From positions 23,954,432-24,018,431 of the forward strand of contig LS997566.1 of the NCBI GenBank assembly GCA_000469685.2: a stretch of DNA of 64,000 bases, given 5' to 3'. The position numbers and the translations under genes are program-made. Shown piece after piece: positions 12,483 to 24,449 of the stretch. Below the pieces are notes generated by a model. The model was not told the DNA's origin, ran no database searches, and saw nothing but the letters and a program-made list of their open reading frames with translations. The first letter of the stretch is position 1. Every line of letters starts with the position of its first letter. The DNA comes from Haemonchus contortus. Lineage: Eukaryota; Nematoda; Chromadorea; Rhabditida; Trichostrongylidae.

Positions 12483-13009
12483 TTATTATGAAGCTTGCAG
12501 CCTCTATGAATAAACTATATGGGTCCTATCATCTAATTGTTATCAAATTTACTGGGTACCAAGAACTGAGAAATGAGCCGCCTTTCACGCCTCGTGAAAT
12601 TACGTATGAGGACTGCTGTTTGAGAATAATGAGTTTAATATGGTGCAGTTCCGATTTCTGACGGGCATGCCTTCCTTGCACACATCATAGAAAATTAGTC
12701 AGAAAAAGTAAGACACATATTTTGAGTTACTCGGCATCCCAGTTTCTTTTGCAGAAATGTTTATAAATGTTCAATTCATCTATCTATATTGAATCTTGTC
12801 AGCAGAGTATATTGAATAAATATTGCCAACAGAACAATGCCTCTTCAACCAAGGTTTATTGTGAAGAAAGCCTCTACATTATCCTTCTGAGACGTAGCGC
12901 TGTCATGTCGGAAAACAGCCTGGATATAGGCTTGGAGATTGTATCCACTCTCTATATAAAGCGCTAACTTTGCGTGTCTGTTTGTATGTCCGTTTGTGTG
13001 TTCTACCAA

Positions 13010-13250
13010 AAGTCACGTAGGCACGATCAAGAGCGTGGAGATCTCGTGAAGCGGTGGAGAAGTAGATCGCAGGTTAACCAATGTTTTAGAACAGAGAGAA
13101 TGTAGAATGGGAAACGTTTTACATTGGCATCTGTTGGTATCAGGTATCATCGAACACTCTGCTGACTGTTTTCCATTACTTCTCTGATGCGCGATTGAAT
13201 AATGTTTTGGGGGCGTTGATCAATCCCGTCTGAGGGATGCGCCCCCGCAC
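13010..13250 (+). repeat. Dispersed repeat, copy 1 of a second unclassified family
   Basis: It aligns by eye to 33090-33290 in the same orientation. Shared landmarks are ATTGGCATC(A/T)GTTGG, a TATCATCG/ATCATCATGG block, CTG(C/A)...TTTTCCATT and a (T/G)ATGCGC(A/G)ATT block. It has no coding features. Confidence 0.45.
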
Positions 13251-14386
13251 TCGACTTCAATTCAGAATGTTAGTGAAAGCGTATGTGGCCTATGCAATGA
13301 CTTGCGGTGGGGATGTACAAGTCAGTGTTTTTCTGCAACTCCGCTTACAAACAAAGTGGAACGGCGTTTTCAATATAAATGTAATGACAGCTGCGCCCTT
13401 GAAAGGACATTTTGCTCTTGACTGCTTAACTCTAATGTGCGATTTCTAGAAATGAAACTCAAGGGGGGGGGGGGTTTGGTTGAAGCAGTGTCGTTCACAG
13501 GACTCTTCTCGTGTAAGATCGTAGATGAGCGGTTGCGGACATGTGGTGCACGCATGAGCGTGCGTAGCTCACTGGTCTTATATATGCCCGCAAGGCGGAA
13601 AGGTTTTACCGGCACTGTAAAGACCACACTCTTCACAAGGGACCCATGTTAGAAGTTCGAAAAACTATACCTTCTTTTTTGAAGGGTTATCACCTGCAGG
13701 TCTTCCTTTGATAATTTCATATATCTGACGTCGTAGTGGGGTAGTGGCAAGTGGCGCATCATCACAGAAGTAAGATCCCTCAATCGAATGCTGGATCGAT
13801 AAAATATCTCAGACAAACTAAGAATTCTGGTCCGCCTAGTGTGCCATTACATAGGCTCCATGAGCATCTGAACACGTCTGAAAGGAAGCCGAATGTGCAG
13901 GTATATCTCAATTCTACTCATCACAAATGAGATCAAAACTGTTAAAATGGATGTGATAGTGTTCACCTTTTACAACGTAATGACGCAATGCAAGCAGAGT
14001 TTCTTGAGAAACTCCAGTTCGGGCTTTTTTCAACCATTCATTGGGGGCAGCAACAGTGTGTGTGTTCCGGAGCGCAGACCTCTCCCTTCAGCATGACCTA
14101 CACCCACCAACCTACTCGATGGATTTCCTTGGAATTCGTAAGCCAGTTAGAACCAGGGTAAAACCGCGAATATTTTCTCAACACCGTTCTTGATATTTTT
14201 CCACCAAGTGTGCCATAATTTTCAAATCTCATCCCTGAAATAATCTTTCGTTCTTAGCAACACCTACTTAAAAATGACCCTTATGGAGACGCTTTGATTA
14301 GATTTTATACTCCCTCTACGAAAATAAGCGATATTGCTCTGATGACACAATTTTCGGCTCAAACCCGGAGGAGGGATACTGATTAC

Positions 14387-14443
14387 AGAAACGATCTGAC
14401 TCTTTTCGTGGGCTTTGGCCATGAGAAGGGTCAGATCGTTTCT
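14387..14443. repeat. 14-bp inverted repeat
   Basis: AGAAACGATCTGAC at 14387-14400 is the exact reverse complement of 14430-14443, with a 29-base spacer. It lies in intergenic sequence. No function can be assigned. Confidence 0.7.
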
Positions 14444-17080
14444 CGTGGGTAGCGAGAAACATGTGTTTCCCGGTATATGAACATTCCCTCCACGCTGAAC
14501 ACCTTTTTGACAGAAAAAGTGTGTCGAAGCGCGTGATGTAGGCAACTAGGCAAAGGGATAGTGCTTCCTTTCGATTTTTTTCAGAAAGCCCATAGGGCAT
14601 TCCAGACTATATGAATTTGAATTCACTCGGGGAAAACTTTTCTTATCGAATAACATACATTCAATTTCTGTCACCTGTCTCGTGTTTCTGCGTTTTTATT
14701 TCGTTATATTTTTTTAGCGTTACTATTCTCAGGCAATTGTATTCGAAAGAGGAGTCGTAACTGAGACAAAGCGACTGCTTTTAGCCTTGTCGTTGAACTA
14801 CCCACCCCATAACTGTCATGCCAGAAATGTCGAGTGGAAGCGACGAGCGATTCCGGAAAATGGCCAACCAAGTGCGAGAAAGACAGAACGGCTACTAGAT
14901 GATGACGAAGCGTAACCTTTCAAAAATTGACTACTTAAAAGCACCAGAGCAGATATGTGGGCCAAGATATGTCATAAACATAAAGGAGGACTTGGAAAAA
15001 ACCTCTGAACAAGGTAATGGCGGACTTCCTTAGGGTTGTTCATCACCGAATAATCGCTTTGCCTTTTAATTAATGTTGTCGATCACAAATTTCAACATAT
15101 ACAGCTGGTATGAAAGCAGACCGTTTTAGTCATGTCCTAGTGCATTAAAAGATTTCAGTACATCGTGGGACACATTCATTCTACCTCTCCTTCATAGACT
15201 CCTCTCATATTCTCCTTCATAGACTCTCATACTACTGCGGTTGACTATTGACATGCTTTTACGCTTCTCTCGCCTAAGTTTCTGTTTTAAAAACAGAATT
15301 TCTAGCCTCGTACTGGATTGTGGAAGCATATTGGGCTAATTCTAAGACTATTGGATTTAGCGCATTCGCCCTTGCGCCCTATTACAGGCATCTGCGATAT
15401 CAATACAGTAGTCATTTTTTGCTAAACGAATAATAAGTTATTGCTATTTTTTAAAAGCGTGCCGTATAGACTAGTGGATGAGAATCGGTGCTGTAAACGC
15501 TGTTGGGCTGTTCAGAACAGCTTCCATCACCAAGTGCAGTTCCACTTGCACCCTATTTGACAAAAACATCACATATGGTTATGCGTCACAAGTCAAAGGT
15601 TAACCCAAATTCAGAAAAAAAGGAAGCATGGGGTTGATGGTAAGATAAGCGGCCCTGGTCAAAGAATTCATCGAGCCAAGTCGTTTCAATCCCATCACGA
15701 ACGCATCTATTCAACGTCAAGAGATTTAGCATTTCATTTCTAGATCCTTTTCTAGACGGTATTCTTAGAAACCGTTTAGTGAAAGAAGGAAGAAAATATT
15801 GGTGAGACGGTTTATTATTTAGCTGAGCATCTTTACTTCTTACTCACACTTATTTGCCAGTTGCACAATTTTACGCGCTATCGCTGATTTTGTACTCAGT
15901 GCTTCCCACATGTTCACTGAAGATGAGTTTTCCGTGGAAGATGGACAGATTGCAGATAATTTGCGGAGCTACAGGAAGCGTCGAAGAGCTTATGTTCATT
16001 AGAAACTGAGAAACGAAAATAAAAGAATAAAAACTTTCGATGTCAATCAATGACGCAATCAATATACTTCAGATCATAAGCACAATTCAATTTCTAGTTA
16101 TTATTTATCGATTTTAGTCGTAAAAAAGCATCCAGGCATAGTGGAAAATTGGATGCTGGTAATGAACTTGCTCGTGTGATGCTGTTCCACGAAATGCTAA
16201 GGAAATATCTTATTGTTCATGAAGCGGGAGCTTGGTGCGTCGGTTTACGTGTGTGTGTGTTTGTCGGTTTTTCTGTCTATCCGTCATTAAGACTTTGACC
16301 ACGATAAAGGTAGTGATATGGAAAACGCAGCTCTACTCTACAGCTCCTTGTTATATGTAAAGCAGTAACTCGGCGGATGGTAGGTTAATGGAGTGAGTAG
16401 TGCGGAGCGAATTGAAAGTATGGAGTGAAGTGGGTACATCAACACTGTGATTTCGATCCGTACTGGCATCGTGCTATGTATGTCCGTATAAAAATTGGAG
16501 GTGATAATGTTGTAGTGAGGCCTCCCTTTTTTCAGCAACGGGGTGGGCGAGCCAATGTTCAGTTCATACCCCATCCCAGTTTTTTGTACGAGGTAATCAT
16601 CTCACCCATTCCGGTGCTCATCCCTGAAGCCTGAGTAAAAACTATATCCCTTGGCCTGAACCGTCTCTAAGCAACGGTAAGGTTGGCTACCCCCCTTGTT
16701 AGCGCTCTAGACCTCAGTGTAATGATAAAAAGAACCCATACCCTCCCACTCTCCTCCCCCAACCACATTTCTAACTACTTTGTACAAGGAAGGGAGAAAG
16801 GGAGGAAGCCCGGCGAAACGGGTGGTCAAAGAATAATTGACTAGGTCAACTAGGTAAACTAGTAATCCTATTCTTGAGCGCTACGACGTGAGAGTCGACA
16901 ACCCCTCCTACAGCTAAAGAAAAGTCTCTATGTCTCTCCTACCGCGTCTAGTGGTTCCTTGCTTTCAATCAAGCGATAGACTATGCCTTCAATTTTGTTG
17001 TGTGTCATGTAAGAGGAATAATATTTACCAACTTTCATTGAAGACAAGAAATGAGATATGGAAATAATACAAAGTAGATG

Positions 17081-19065
17081 GAATTTATTTATTTATTTAT
17101 TTGATAATACATCACAAGGATGTGACACGAGAAGATAAATAGAAAATATAATTCAGACACACTACATATATTCATACACATCATCAAATCTCACTTAAGC
17201 AAGGGTGTCATTGGTGGCTCCGACATCCAGAATGAGCCAGAACATGTAATACTCAGGAAATCACTCGCACCTCAATCCACTAGTGTTAGTTGTAGGAAGA
17301 TGGCAATCGCATCGTAGCGATCGGGTAGTGGCGAGGCGGTGTCCAGAAGCTGAGTTGCTCAGACAGAAGCTTCATTACCACATAACACACGATGTCAAAA
17401 CTATGAGTTGTGTATGAAGCATAGTGTGCCAAATGAGATCATCGAGGATTAATGAGCTTCGTTCTTCATATTGCCATTCGAATCATAGAGACAAGATTTG
17501 CTGCAAGGCTGGATCCTTTAATATCGATTTTAAACTTCTATTTTTTCCGAAGAAATTACCTGGAAGCATTCTGAGTAATTTAACGCAGCGATGAAAAAAG
17601 GAATTGGAAAAACTCGCATCTTTTGAGACCGGTATGTAATAATCAAATCTAGAAACTCTTCCTCGGCATGCTCTGAATATACCATACTTGGAAAGACGGA
17701 TTTTCCTCTCAAGCATCCAAATTTTTCTCAAAAGGTTTAAGTCAGACCCCACTCTCCTCATTTTCAAGCGCTCTAGGCCTAGATTCTTCAGTCGAGAATC
17801 ATACGAAGGCATTTCATCAGGTCTTGTCCGGTAACAGCGGAAATAAACTAGCTTCGTGAACAAACGCTGGACATTCTCGAGACTATCGATGTCCTTCTTC
17901 TTATACGGGCTCCACACAGATGAATTCCACTCTAGAAGGGGACGCACATAAACCTTGAATAATCGTGATAAAAGAAATGGATTTCTCAAGCGAAACGTTC
18001 TTAATATACGAAACATCGCAACCCGAGCAGTATCAGTGACTTTGGAGATATGGTATTCGAAGGAGAGGCTTTGATCAATTACGATTCCCAAATCTTCGGC
18101 TCTGGAAACAGCGCATATGGTAGTATGAGGCCACAGAAAGTATTGCGCCTGGGGGTTGTTCCTACCCAAGTGAAGGACACATGTTTTACTCAAAGGCAAT
18201 TTTAACTGCCACTGATCTAAATAGTGAACCATTTCAGTTACTGAGCGCTGTAAAATCGAATGTGCTTCACTTTTGTTATCCACTTGAAAAGGGAGAAACA
18301 TTTTCACGTCGTCAGCAAACATGCATATTTGGACCGAAGGGTGTGTGCGACAACACTTGGGAAGATCATATACAAAAATGTTGAAAAGAAGCGGACCCAA
18401 CACACTGCCTTGGGGTGCACCGCTTGTTACATGTCTGTATGTAGAAATTGAATTTCTAACCTTGACACAAAAAACTCTGTCACTGAGGAAAGACTTTATT
18501 CAACTCCAGAGATTACCCCTTACACCTACATCGACCAACTTGCGGAGTAGTTTTGGGTGGCTCACAGTATCAAACGCCTTAGCAATATCATAATAAACTA
18601 CGTCAATCATATGGTGCAAGGATTTATGGTACATCCATTGGTGGACTGAGTCCAGCACACTGTCTTCAGTGGATACCTTTTTCAGAAACCATATTGTTCA
18701 TCAGGAAGTATACTGAATCGATCAATGAACGCATCGATTCGGTCTTTGATGCATCTTTCCATGAGTTTGTACGCAGTGCTAGTTATAGAAATAGGTCGGT
18801 AGTCAGTAGGAGTTTTAGGTTGCGGGTTTTTGTTGAGCGGTGTTATGATAGCACTTCTCCAGACGGAAGGCACAGCTCCCAATCGCAAAGAAATGTTGAA
18901 TATATGTGCTAAAGGTACAGCAAGTTCATCAGCACATTTTCGGAAAACGATTTGAGGAATACCATCGGGAGTTTGAGAGCAAGAAGACTTAAGCCTTTTG
19001 GCATGTAACAGAACGTCTTGTGGTAGTATGAAAAAGTGAATCTCGATAAATCAAATAAATCAAAA
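17081..19065 (-). mobile_element. CR1-type LINE, 3' half (reverse transcriptase to tail)
   Basis: On the minus strand the order is: TPDGIP at about 18970; WRSAIITPL and YRPISI near 18800; AKAFDTVS and GAPQGSVLGPLLFN, then the catalytic FADD box (CMFADDVKMF) near 18320; and a thumb domain to the stop at 17483. A 3' untranslated part follows, ending in an (AAAT)n tail at about 17084-17103. At least two frameshifts interrupt it upstream of the GSVLGP block. The 5' half of the element is not upstream in the same orientation; it lies head to head with this half, starting near 19081 on the plus strand. Confidence 0.88.
17483..18403 (-). CDS. CR1 reverse transcriptase C-terminal frame (palm to thumb)
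   Basis: This is a 306-codon open stretch starting within GSVLGPLLFN and holding the FADD catalytic box and the thumb (VYVRPLLEWNSSVWSPYKKK). It is part of ORF2 of the LINE half at 17081-19065, not an independent gene. The frame is open upstream of this Met but breaks before the fingers domain, so no complete polymerase is made from this copy. Confidence 0.8.
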   Translation of the reverse strand: MLGPLLFNIFVYDLPKCCRTHPSVQICMFADDVKMFLPFQVDNKSEAHSILQRSVTEMVHYLDQWQLKLPLSKTCVLHLGRNNPQAQYFLWPHTTICAVSRAEDLGIVIDQSLSFEYHISKVTDTARVAMFRILRTFRLRNPFLLSRLFKVYVRPLLEWNSSVWSPYKKKDIDSLENVQRLFTKLVYFRCYRTRPDEMPSYDSRLKNLGLERLKMRRVGSDLNLLRKIWMLERKIRLSKYGIFRACRGRVSRFDYYIPVSKDASFSNSFFHRCVKLLRMLPGNFFGKNRSLKSILKDPALQQILSL

Positions 19066-19080
19066 ATCACATTCTCGCAT

Positions 19081-21200
19081 TGCATTGACCGCAAGTGGTT
19101 GGTCGGTCGAGTGCTCTCTAAGAAGGCATCAACTAGCTAAGTATTTTCTGTTTTCTTTTTATCTACCTCGGTCATGCCTCGAGCTGCTCGTAATTCTACC
19201 AAGGCTCAATCGAATTCTTGCAGTGAAGTGGGAAATACTGTTCTGGATGGTGATAGTCTCGAGACAGTTGACTTTTCAACTTTTGCTTCTGACCTATTGG
19301 AAAGTATCGCTGCTAGGAATACTGATCCCGTAATTAATGAGATGCTCATCGCCCTCAAGGACAAGCTTTCTGTTGAAGTCTTTGGTGCGGTGAGTGAAGA
19401 AAAACGTGGTCGAAGCCTCGTCATTTCGGGGTTGCCCGAGTCGAATACCAGCATGAAGCCGTCCGAAAAACAAAGAGAATTGGAAAACGAGGTTGTGACG
19501 TGCTTGACATTCTGAAGGTAGAATGCAGGGCTGTTGGCATCCACGCTTGGTCAAAGTTTTGTTGCCTTCCGAAACACACTGGATTACTGCTTTATCAAAC
19601 GCTCGTCTTCTGCGCTCTTCGACTTACTCAGGCGTCTTTGTACGTAAGAGCATGACTTTTGAAGAAAGAAAGCATGATTTTGAGCTCCGCCAGGAAGCCA
19701 AAAAGGGGAACGCTGAGTCAGGACAGAAGGTGTGGGTGGTCTATCGAGGTGAATTGAAAAAAGTTGATGACCTCAAATCTTCCCCACCCTCGCTTCGGAT
19801 ATTTCGAAAAACGGGCAAACCATAAACTAAGCGCAAGCTTGAGATCTTTTCATGACTATATCACTATATCCTCCTTCGATTTCAACCGCTTCAACACAAA
19901 CTGTAAACTAAGCCGACCGCCTTTGAGCTTTCGTTCACCCGAAATGAAATGCGTTTCTATGAATTGCCGTAGCCTAAAAAACAAAATGATAGAGCTCCAA
20001 ACGTTTCTCTGTTGCTACAAGCCAGATGTAGCCTGCCTGCAGGAAACTTGGCTAAGTAGTTCTATCACCAATGGTCACATAGTTTCTAATCTGCCCTATA
20101 GTGGTGTCAGAGAAGATAGACCAGCTAAAGGTGGTGGTGTAGCTGTCCTAATACGTGATCATATCAGTTCTGCCACTTATGACCAGTCCTTTAATGTAGA
20201 TGGTGCTACATCAATGGTAGCTGACATCTTTTACGGTGCTCACCACTTCCGCCTTATCAATTGTTACAGACCTCCCAATATAAGGGCTGACACATGCAGG
20301 CAACTTGTAGACTTCCTCAATTCCGTATTGCTTGATTCTGTTTGCCCCGTCATACTTGTTGGTGATTTCAATTTGGATATTTCTTGGTTACCGAACCCAT
20401 CGCCCACATGCACGCGTTCTAAAGAGTATGTCAAATTATTCGAGTCTCATGGACTCGCACAGCATGTAGTCTCTCCAACTTGTGGGAGCAAAGTCCTTGA
20501 TTTAGTCCTCACTATTAGCGGAAACTTTATCACCATGCCTAAACTACTTAATCCTCTGGGCAGCTCTGATCATTCTATTATTTCGTTCTCATTATATTTG
20601 TTGCAAGCCTCTGATCCCGCACCTACCTCTTTCCTTGATTTCGCACGGGCTGATTATAATTCCATGAAACGCTACCTTTCCGAAGTCAACTGGGAGCTAT
20701 TGTTCGACAACTACAGCGGCATTGATGACCTGTATCAACGCTTTTGTGATACAGTCACTTCTGTGATTTGTTATCACGTACCAATCACCATCAAACGCCC
20801 TAATAGGACTCTCAACTTCCCTACATATATTCAAAATTTGATGCTGTATCGAAATACACTTTTCCATCGTCTAAATGAAAAAGGTATTAAAGAGCGTTAC
20901 GAGAGGGTTTCACAGAAATTGACCAAGCTTAGTGAAAAATATGTAAGAAATCGTGAGAAAGTTTTACTGTCTTCCAAAAATAGTAGACAACTCTACCAGT
21001 ACGTCAACTCTCGATTGAAGGCGCCTTGCTCAATTCCAGCTTTTGTCAATGACAAAGGTGATATCGTCTACAGTGATTCTGAAAAGGCCGAACCTCTCGC
21101 TGATCATTTTTTCTCTGTTTTTACTGTGGATAATGGTATCATCCCTGTCACGAAAGGCGGTTCCAAGCATTCATTAAAAAGTGAAAAAGTGGAGTAAAGA
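19081..21200 (+). mobile_element. CR1-type LINE, 5' half, inverted relative to its 3' half
   Basis: The plus strand carries a leader, ORF1 (start 19174, a coiled, charged protein broken near 19513 and continued in another frame to about 19825) and the apurinic-type endonuclease of ORF2. Motifs in order are NCRSLKNK, QETWL, GGGVAVLI, CYRPPN, VGDFNLDISW, LDLVLT and SDHSII, followed by the linker up to FFSVFTVDNG. The segment ends just before the reverse transcriptase core, about where the minus-strand half begins in element coordinates. Together the two halves make up almost one whole element. Confidence 0.88.
19764..21197 (+). CDS. CR1 ORF2 endonuclease portion, truncated before the polymerase
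   Basis: This 477-codon frame encodes the endonuclease that nicks target DNA for target-primed reverse transcription. The domain proper begins near 19940 (MKCVSMNCRSLKNK); the codons before it overlap the end of ORF1 in another frame. The catalytic block VGDFN and SDHS are present. The frame is intact across the endonuclease but ends at an inversion breakpoint rather than at a natural stop. It lies in the 5' half of an inverted LINE. Confidence 0.8.
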   Translation: MMTSNLPHPRFGYFEKRANHKLSASLRSFHDYITISSFDFNRFNTNCKLSRPPLSFRSPEMKCVSMNCRSLKNKMIELQTFLCCYKPDVACLQETWLSSSITNGHIVSNLPYSGVREDRPAKGGGVAVLIRDHISSATYDQSFNVDGATSMVADIFYGAHHFRLINCYRPPNIRADTCRQLVDFLNSVLLDSVCPVILVGDFNLDISWLPNPSPTCTRSKEYVKLFESHGLAQHVVSPTCGSKVLDLVLTISGNFITMPKLLNPLGSSDHSIISFSLYLLQASDPAPTSFLDFARADYNSMKRYLSEVNWELLFDNYSGIDDLYQRFCDTVTSVICYHVPITIKRPNRTLNFPTYIQNLMLYRNTLFHRLNEKGIKERYERVSQKLTKLSEKYVRNREKVLLSSKNSRQLYQYVNSRLKAPCSIPAFVNDKGDIVYSDSEKAEPLADHFFSVFTVDNGIIPVTKGGSKHSLKSEKVE

Positions 21201-21224
21201 AAAAGTGGTCAGTTCGAGTGTTAG

Positions 21225-21400
21225 TTCTACATAAAAAAGGCAGCCGCTATTCATAATCGAAAACGAGGCCAGGATAGTGCAATGGCCCGCATCCGTCACT
21301 GCACCAGGTGATACCACACATCCTCCGGTGCCTGTTGCACCGATTTACGATCTCAGTGGAAATGGAGCGTTGAGCAATGGAGTTTTTCAACAGATTTTTT
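21225..21400 (+). repeat. Short dispersed repeat, copy A
   Basis: ACATAAAAAAGGCAGCCGCT, followed by a GAGGC..GTGCAATGG block and a CCGATTTACGATCTC block, recurs at 23210-23380 in the same orientation and spacing. It has no open frame of note. It may be a MITE or a decayed terminal region of a larger element, since it starts near the end of the LINE half. Confidence 0.6.
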
Positions 21401-23200
21401 TTTCAACGAAGCGCAATGCACATCACATGGTCTCTTGCAGTGAGCATCTTATTCTGCTCCTTCTGGAGCAGCACTCTGAGACCTGCAAACCTTCTTTCTT
21501 CTGATGTTTCTGAAGAATAGCCACGAAATTCTTCAAAAACGGAGTTGCTGTAAAAATACGTACAAGTTCTGCTTTATTGCTGCAAGAAAGTTTGTGTGGA
21601 CCCATTCAGCCCACATCCATACGTTCCCGAGCTCTTAGAGACGACGCACGACCGCCGACTGGTTGGCATTGAGGTCATCTTCTAGTACTCGCATCAGGCT
21701 TTCATCTTCTTCCCCATCGGGTAGAAGGGCCTGGTTGTCAGAATCCGTTGACCATTCTCTTCCTTCCTTACCTTCAAGGTTTGTGTTGCCCGTTCTGAGC
21801 CTCTCGAACCACCTTCCAGCTTGACATTGTCTGACTGTTCCACCGCCGGAGAGTTTGTTGGGATACCGTCAAAATCCCTGCTTCAGCAGTCTCCTAGTGA
21901 GACTGTAGAGCAAGAAGACAACGAATACTACCTTTCGAGGGAAGTGAACCAGAGTCTTTCCAAATACGTCCCGCGGTATATAGTATATCAACGGATCTTT
22001 TCCATTAGGCTCAGCAAGCACGATAGTTCGGTGCCTTTGGCTAAATGCTTCATCACGCTCCGCGCCATCTAGATGTTCCGGTGTATCCCGCGCTACTAAA
22101 AAATAGGACAGATGGGTTCCGTCTCCAAGGGTTTCACCATAACAACCGCTCTCTGGAGCTCCGACTTGAGACAGTCTATTACTTTTTCAGAGCCTACTGA
22201 CAGAATATACAGCTTTCTTATTCAAATATTTTCATGACGAGTCCGTCCAGGTCCATGCCATATCGGTAACGAAATCCATGCTAGTTGAACCCCATCATTT
22301 GCAGTGGGCGTGCGAGGGTGATGTTCCCAGCTCCGGCTACCGAACTCAGAGTTGCACGAATGCAGTGGTGTTGGTTCAATGAGGAGGCCATACCTAACCC
22401 CGCTCCCAAGCTTCGGGTACATTGGATTGAGACAAAGCCAACAACCAACAAGCTAGTTCATGTGGTTACAAAAATTTTAAAGCCTCAAAAGGAGCATTAG
22501 GAGCAGAGAAGTAGGCTGCGAAAATAGGAACATGAATTCCGAAACACATTTCGCTTTCTGATTTTCCCTTCTGTTTTTCCAGGTCCGCCTCAATTCCGTA
22601 GCGCGCAGTCAAACCCTCGACTGAGTTATTTGCCATGCATATTAATTTTCACTAAATGCTTGAATGAAAGTTTTTCGGAGGCTCGATTTCCCCGATCAGT
22701 GTTACTAAAGTAGTTTAGTGGTACTTGCGCATACATCGATGTAGGTGATAAGTGGTACGAATAGTAATGAAAAGGTAATAAATGTGGTTAAGTTTATAAC
22801 GTGCAATTGAAAGTAAGTAGGTAAGCGATCGAATCATCATTTCGACCTTGTTGTTGTTTGTTGTAGGCTACGAACCACGCTTTTTGGTGGTTCCGCTCGC
22901 TCGCTTGACTACATCATCAGGGGTGTCCCTACACTATTCAAACGTCGTCTAGGATTGTTATAGCGTCGAGCGATGGGGATCGTCGACGATATATTCTGCA
23001 GTTGGAGTCGTTCCTTTGATCAAGCTCACTTGGTTTGGCTCTCATATAGCGTAAACGTCCAATGGTTTCCCTGGATTCGATCAAGACGGATTGAATGAAA
23101 CTCCAATCTTAGTGTATGTTTTCTCAGAAATTACAACAGCTTTTATCACAAAAAAAGATGATGCGCGAGAACAATAAAAAGGAAATGGAATAAGGAAAAA
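21400..23200. other. Intergenic spacer without recognised gene
   Basis: Only short frames without family resemblance are present. Two copies of one short repeat bracket it (21225-21400 and 23210-23380), so the whole interval could be the inside of a larger unrecognised element with same-orientation end copies. Confidence 0.35.
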
Positions 23201-23209
23201 GTAATTGAG

Positions 23210-23380
23210 TCGTCCTACATAAAAAAAATAGGCAGCCGCTATCTATACTCGGAACCGAGGCGGCGCCAGTGCAATGGTTCGTGGGCCATTACACCTTGAG
23301 ATAACGCGTTCCTCCGATGCTCGATGCGCCTATTCGCGATCTCGAGGCCGAAATTGAGCATCGAGGGTGTGGTGCAGTAG
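23210..23380 (+). repeat. Short dispersed repeat, copy B
   Basis: Same family as 21225-21400, sharing GGCAGCCGCTAT, an ACCGAGGC..CCAGTGCAATGG block and a GCGATCTCGAGG-like block. The two copies are direct repeats about 2 kb apart. Confidence 0.6.
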
Positions 23381-23624
23381 GATCAAATTCATCGCGTCGC
23401 GGCGAGAGGGACGGCGCGCTTGAAGGAATGCAGCAGAACGCAGCAGCAGGTAAGAAATAAGGGAACAATAGAACTAACAATAGAATCATGCCTGAAATAA
23501 TGATCGCATATCAATTGAGCTGCATGAAGAACGCCAAAGCGACGGCGAAGCGAATGGTCCGCGACAGCCGTGTGCAGCGAATCGATTACACAAAACCGAT
23601 CCTATTGCCCATCTCGCAGCATCG

Positions 23625-23900
23625 GAGAACGTTCGTTGCGCGCGTCCGTCGGAAGTAGGTCACCCCGCCCACTTCGCGCTTATGCGACGACATTACAGTA
23701 CCAACAAGCGGCAGTGGAGGGAATGATTTACATTTTTCCTTGTTATCTTCTCTTTGAGTTGACTGTCGTGGACCAAGCGCATATCGTATGCCCCACTGAC
23801 AACCGCGACGTCCGTCAAGTATGGCGAGCTGACCTCACGCATGCCAGCCACAGCTGCGGCGTGACCTAGTTTCGACGGACGCGCGCAACGAAGCGTACCC
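23625..23900. mobile_element. MITE with long terminal inverted repeats and 10-bp target duplication
   Basis: The two ends are inverted repeats sharing CGTTGCGCGCGTCCGTCG and continuing imperfectly to about 40 bp (AGGTCAC.CCGC). The element is flanked by the exact direct repeat CGCAGCATCG at 23615-23624 and 23901-23910. At 276 bp with no coding frame it is non-autonomous. A 9-10 bp duplication is typical of Mutator-like transposases; the superfamily is inferred from that alone. A second copy, lacking one end, lies at 62925-63135. Confidence 0.82.
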
Positions 23901-24449
23901 CGCAGCATCGAGCAGCGGTGTGGCACATTGGTATAATGGATTCATCATATCTATGAACTTCATTTCATTCCATGATATTATGGTTTCGAAGATGGACGCA
24001 CACCCTGCTAATGAAGTATACGTAATGGGAGTGGTGGCCACAAAAGTTAGACAATTTTTTTTCAGTTAGACAATAACAAACATTCAGCACTTCGTACGTA
24101 TAAAAACAAAAACGGAATACACTTGCTCGCCGTAATGACAATAACTCAGGTCTAAGGAATGGAACATAAGCGTTCGATCAAACAGATGATTAGGTATTTT
24201 ATACAAATAGCCTACATTCACCCTCTTTATAATAGATAGTAATTATGAACCTGTGAAAAGCATAGCACTTTTCGTACCCAATACAATATTAAGGAACTAT
24301 GTATTTCCACTCATTTCCATACTACTTCTGAAAGGCTCTTACGCAAAACAAGGCATTTATTTTCGGCAAAAAAAAAACTAATTGAAAACTGGAAAACGAC
24401 GATTCATTGTTAACGTCCATTGTTTATTAGTAGACCAACATAAACAGTC

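Larger units (their letters stand above)
12483..17060. other. Intergenic region downstream of astacin; no convincing gene
   Basis: Open frames are short and mutually overlapping. Recognisable contents are a dispersed repeat at about 13010-13250, a G run at 13452-13463, a 14-bp inverted repeat (14387-14400 with 14430-14443), an imperfect tandem duplication of about 30 bp near 15182-15235, and a (TG)n tract near 16250. I see no transposase or reverse transcriptase motif. Confidence 0.5.

Noticed and set aside
21821..22072. SD..TAGEFVGIP frame resembling the start of a Penelope-like polymerase
   Set aside because: Only a few residues agree and no later motif follows; probably chance.
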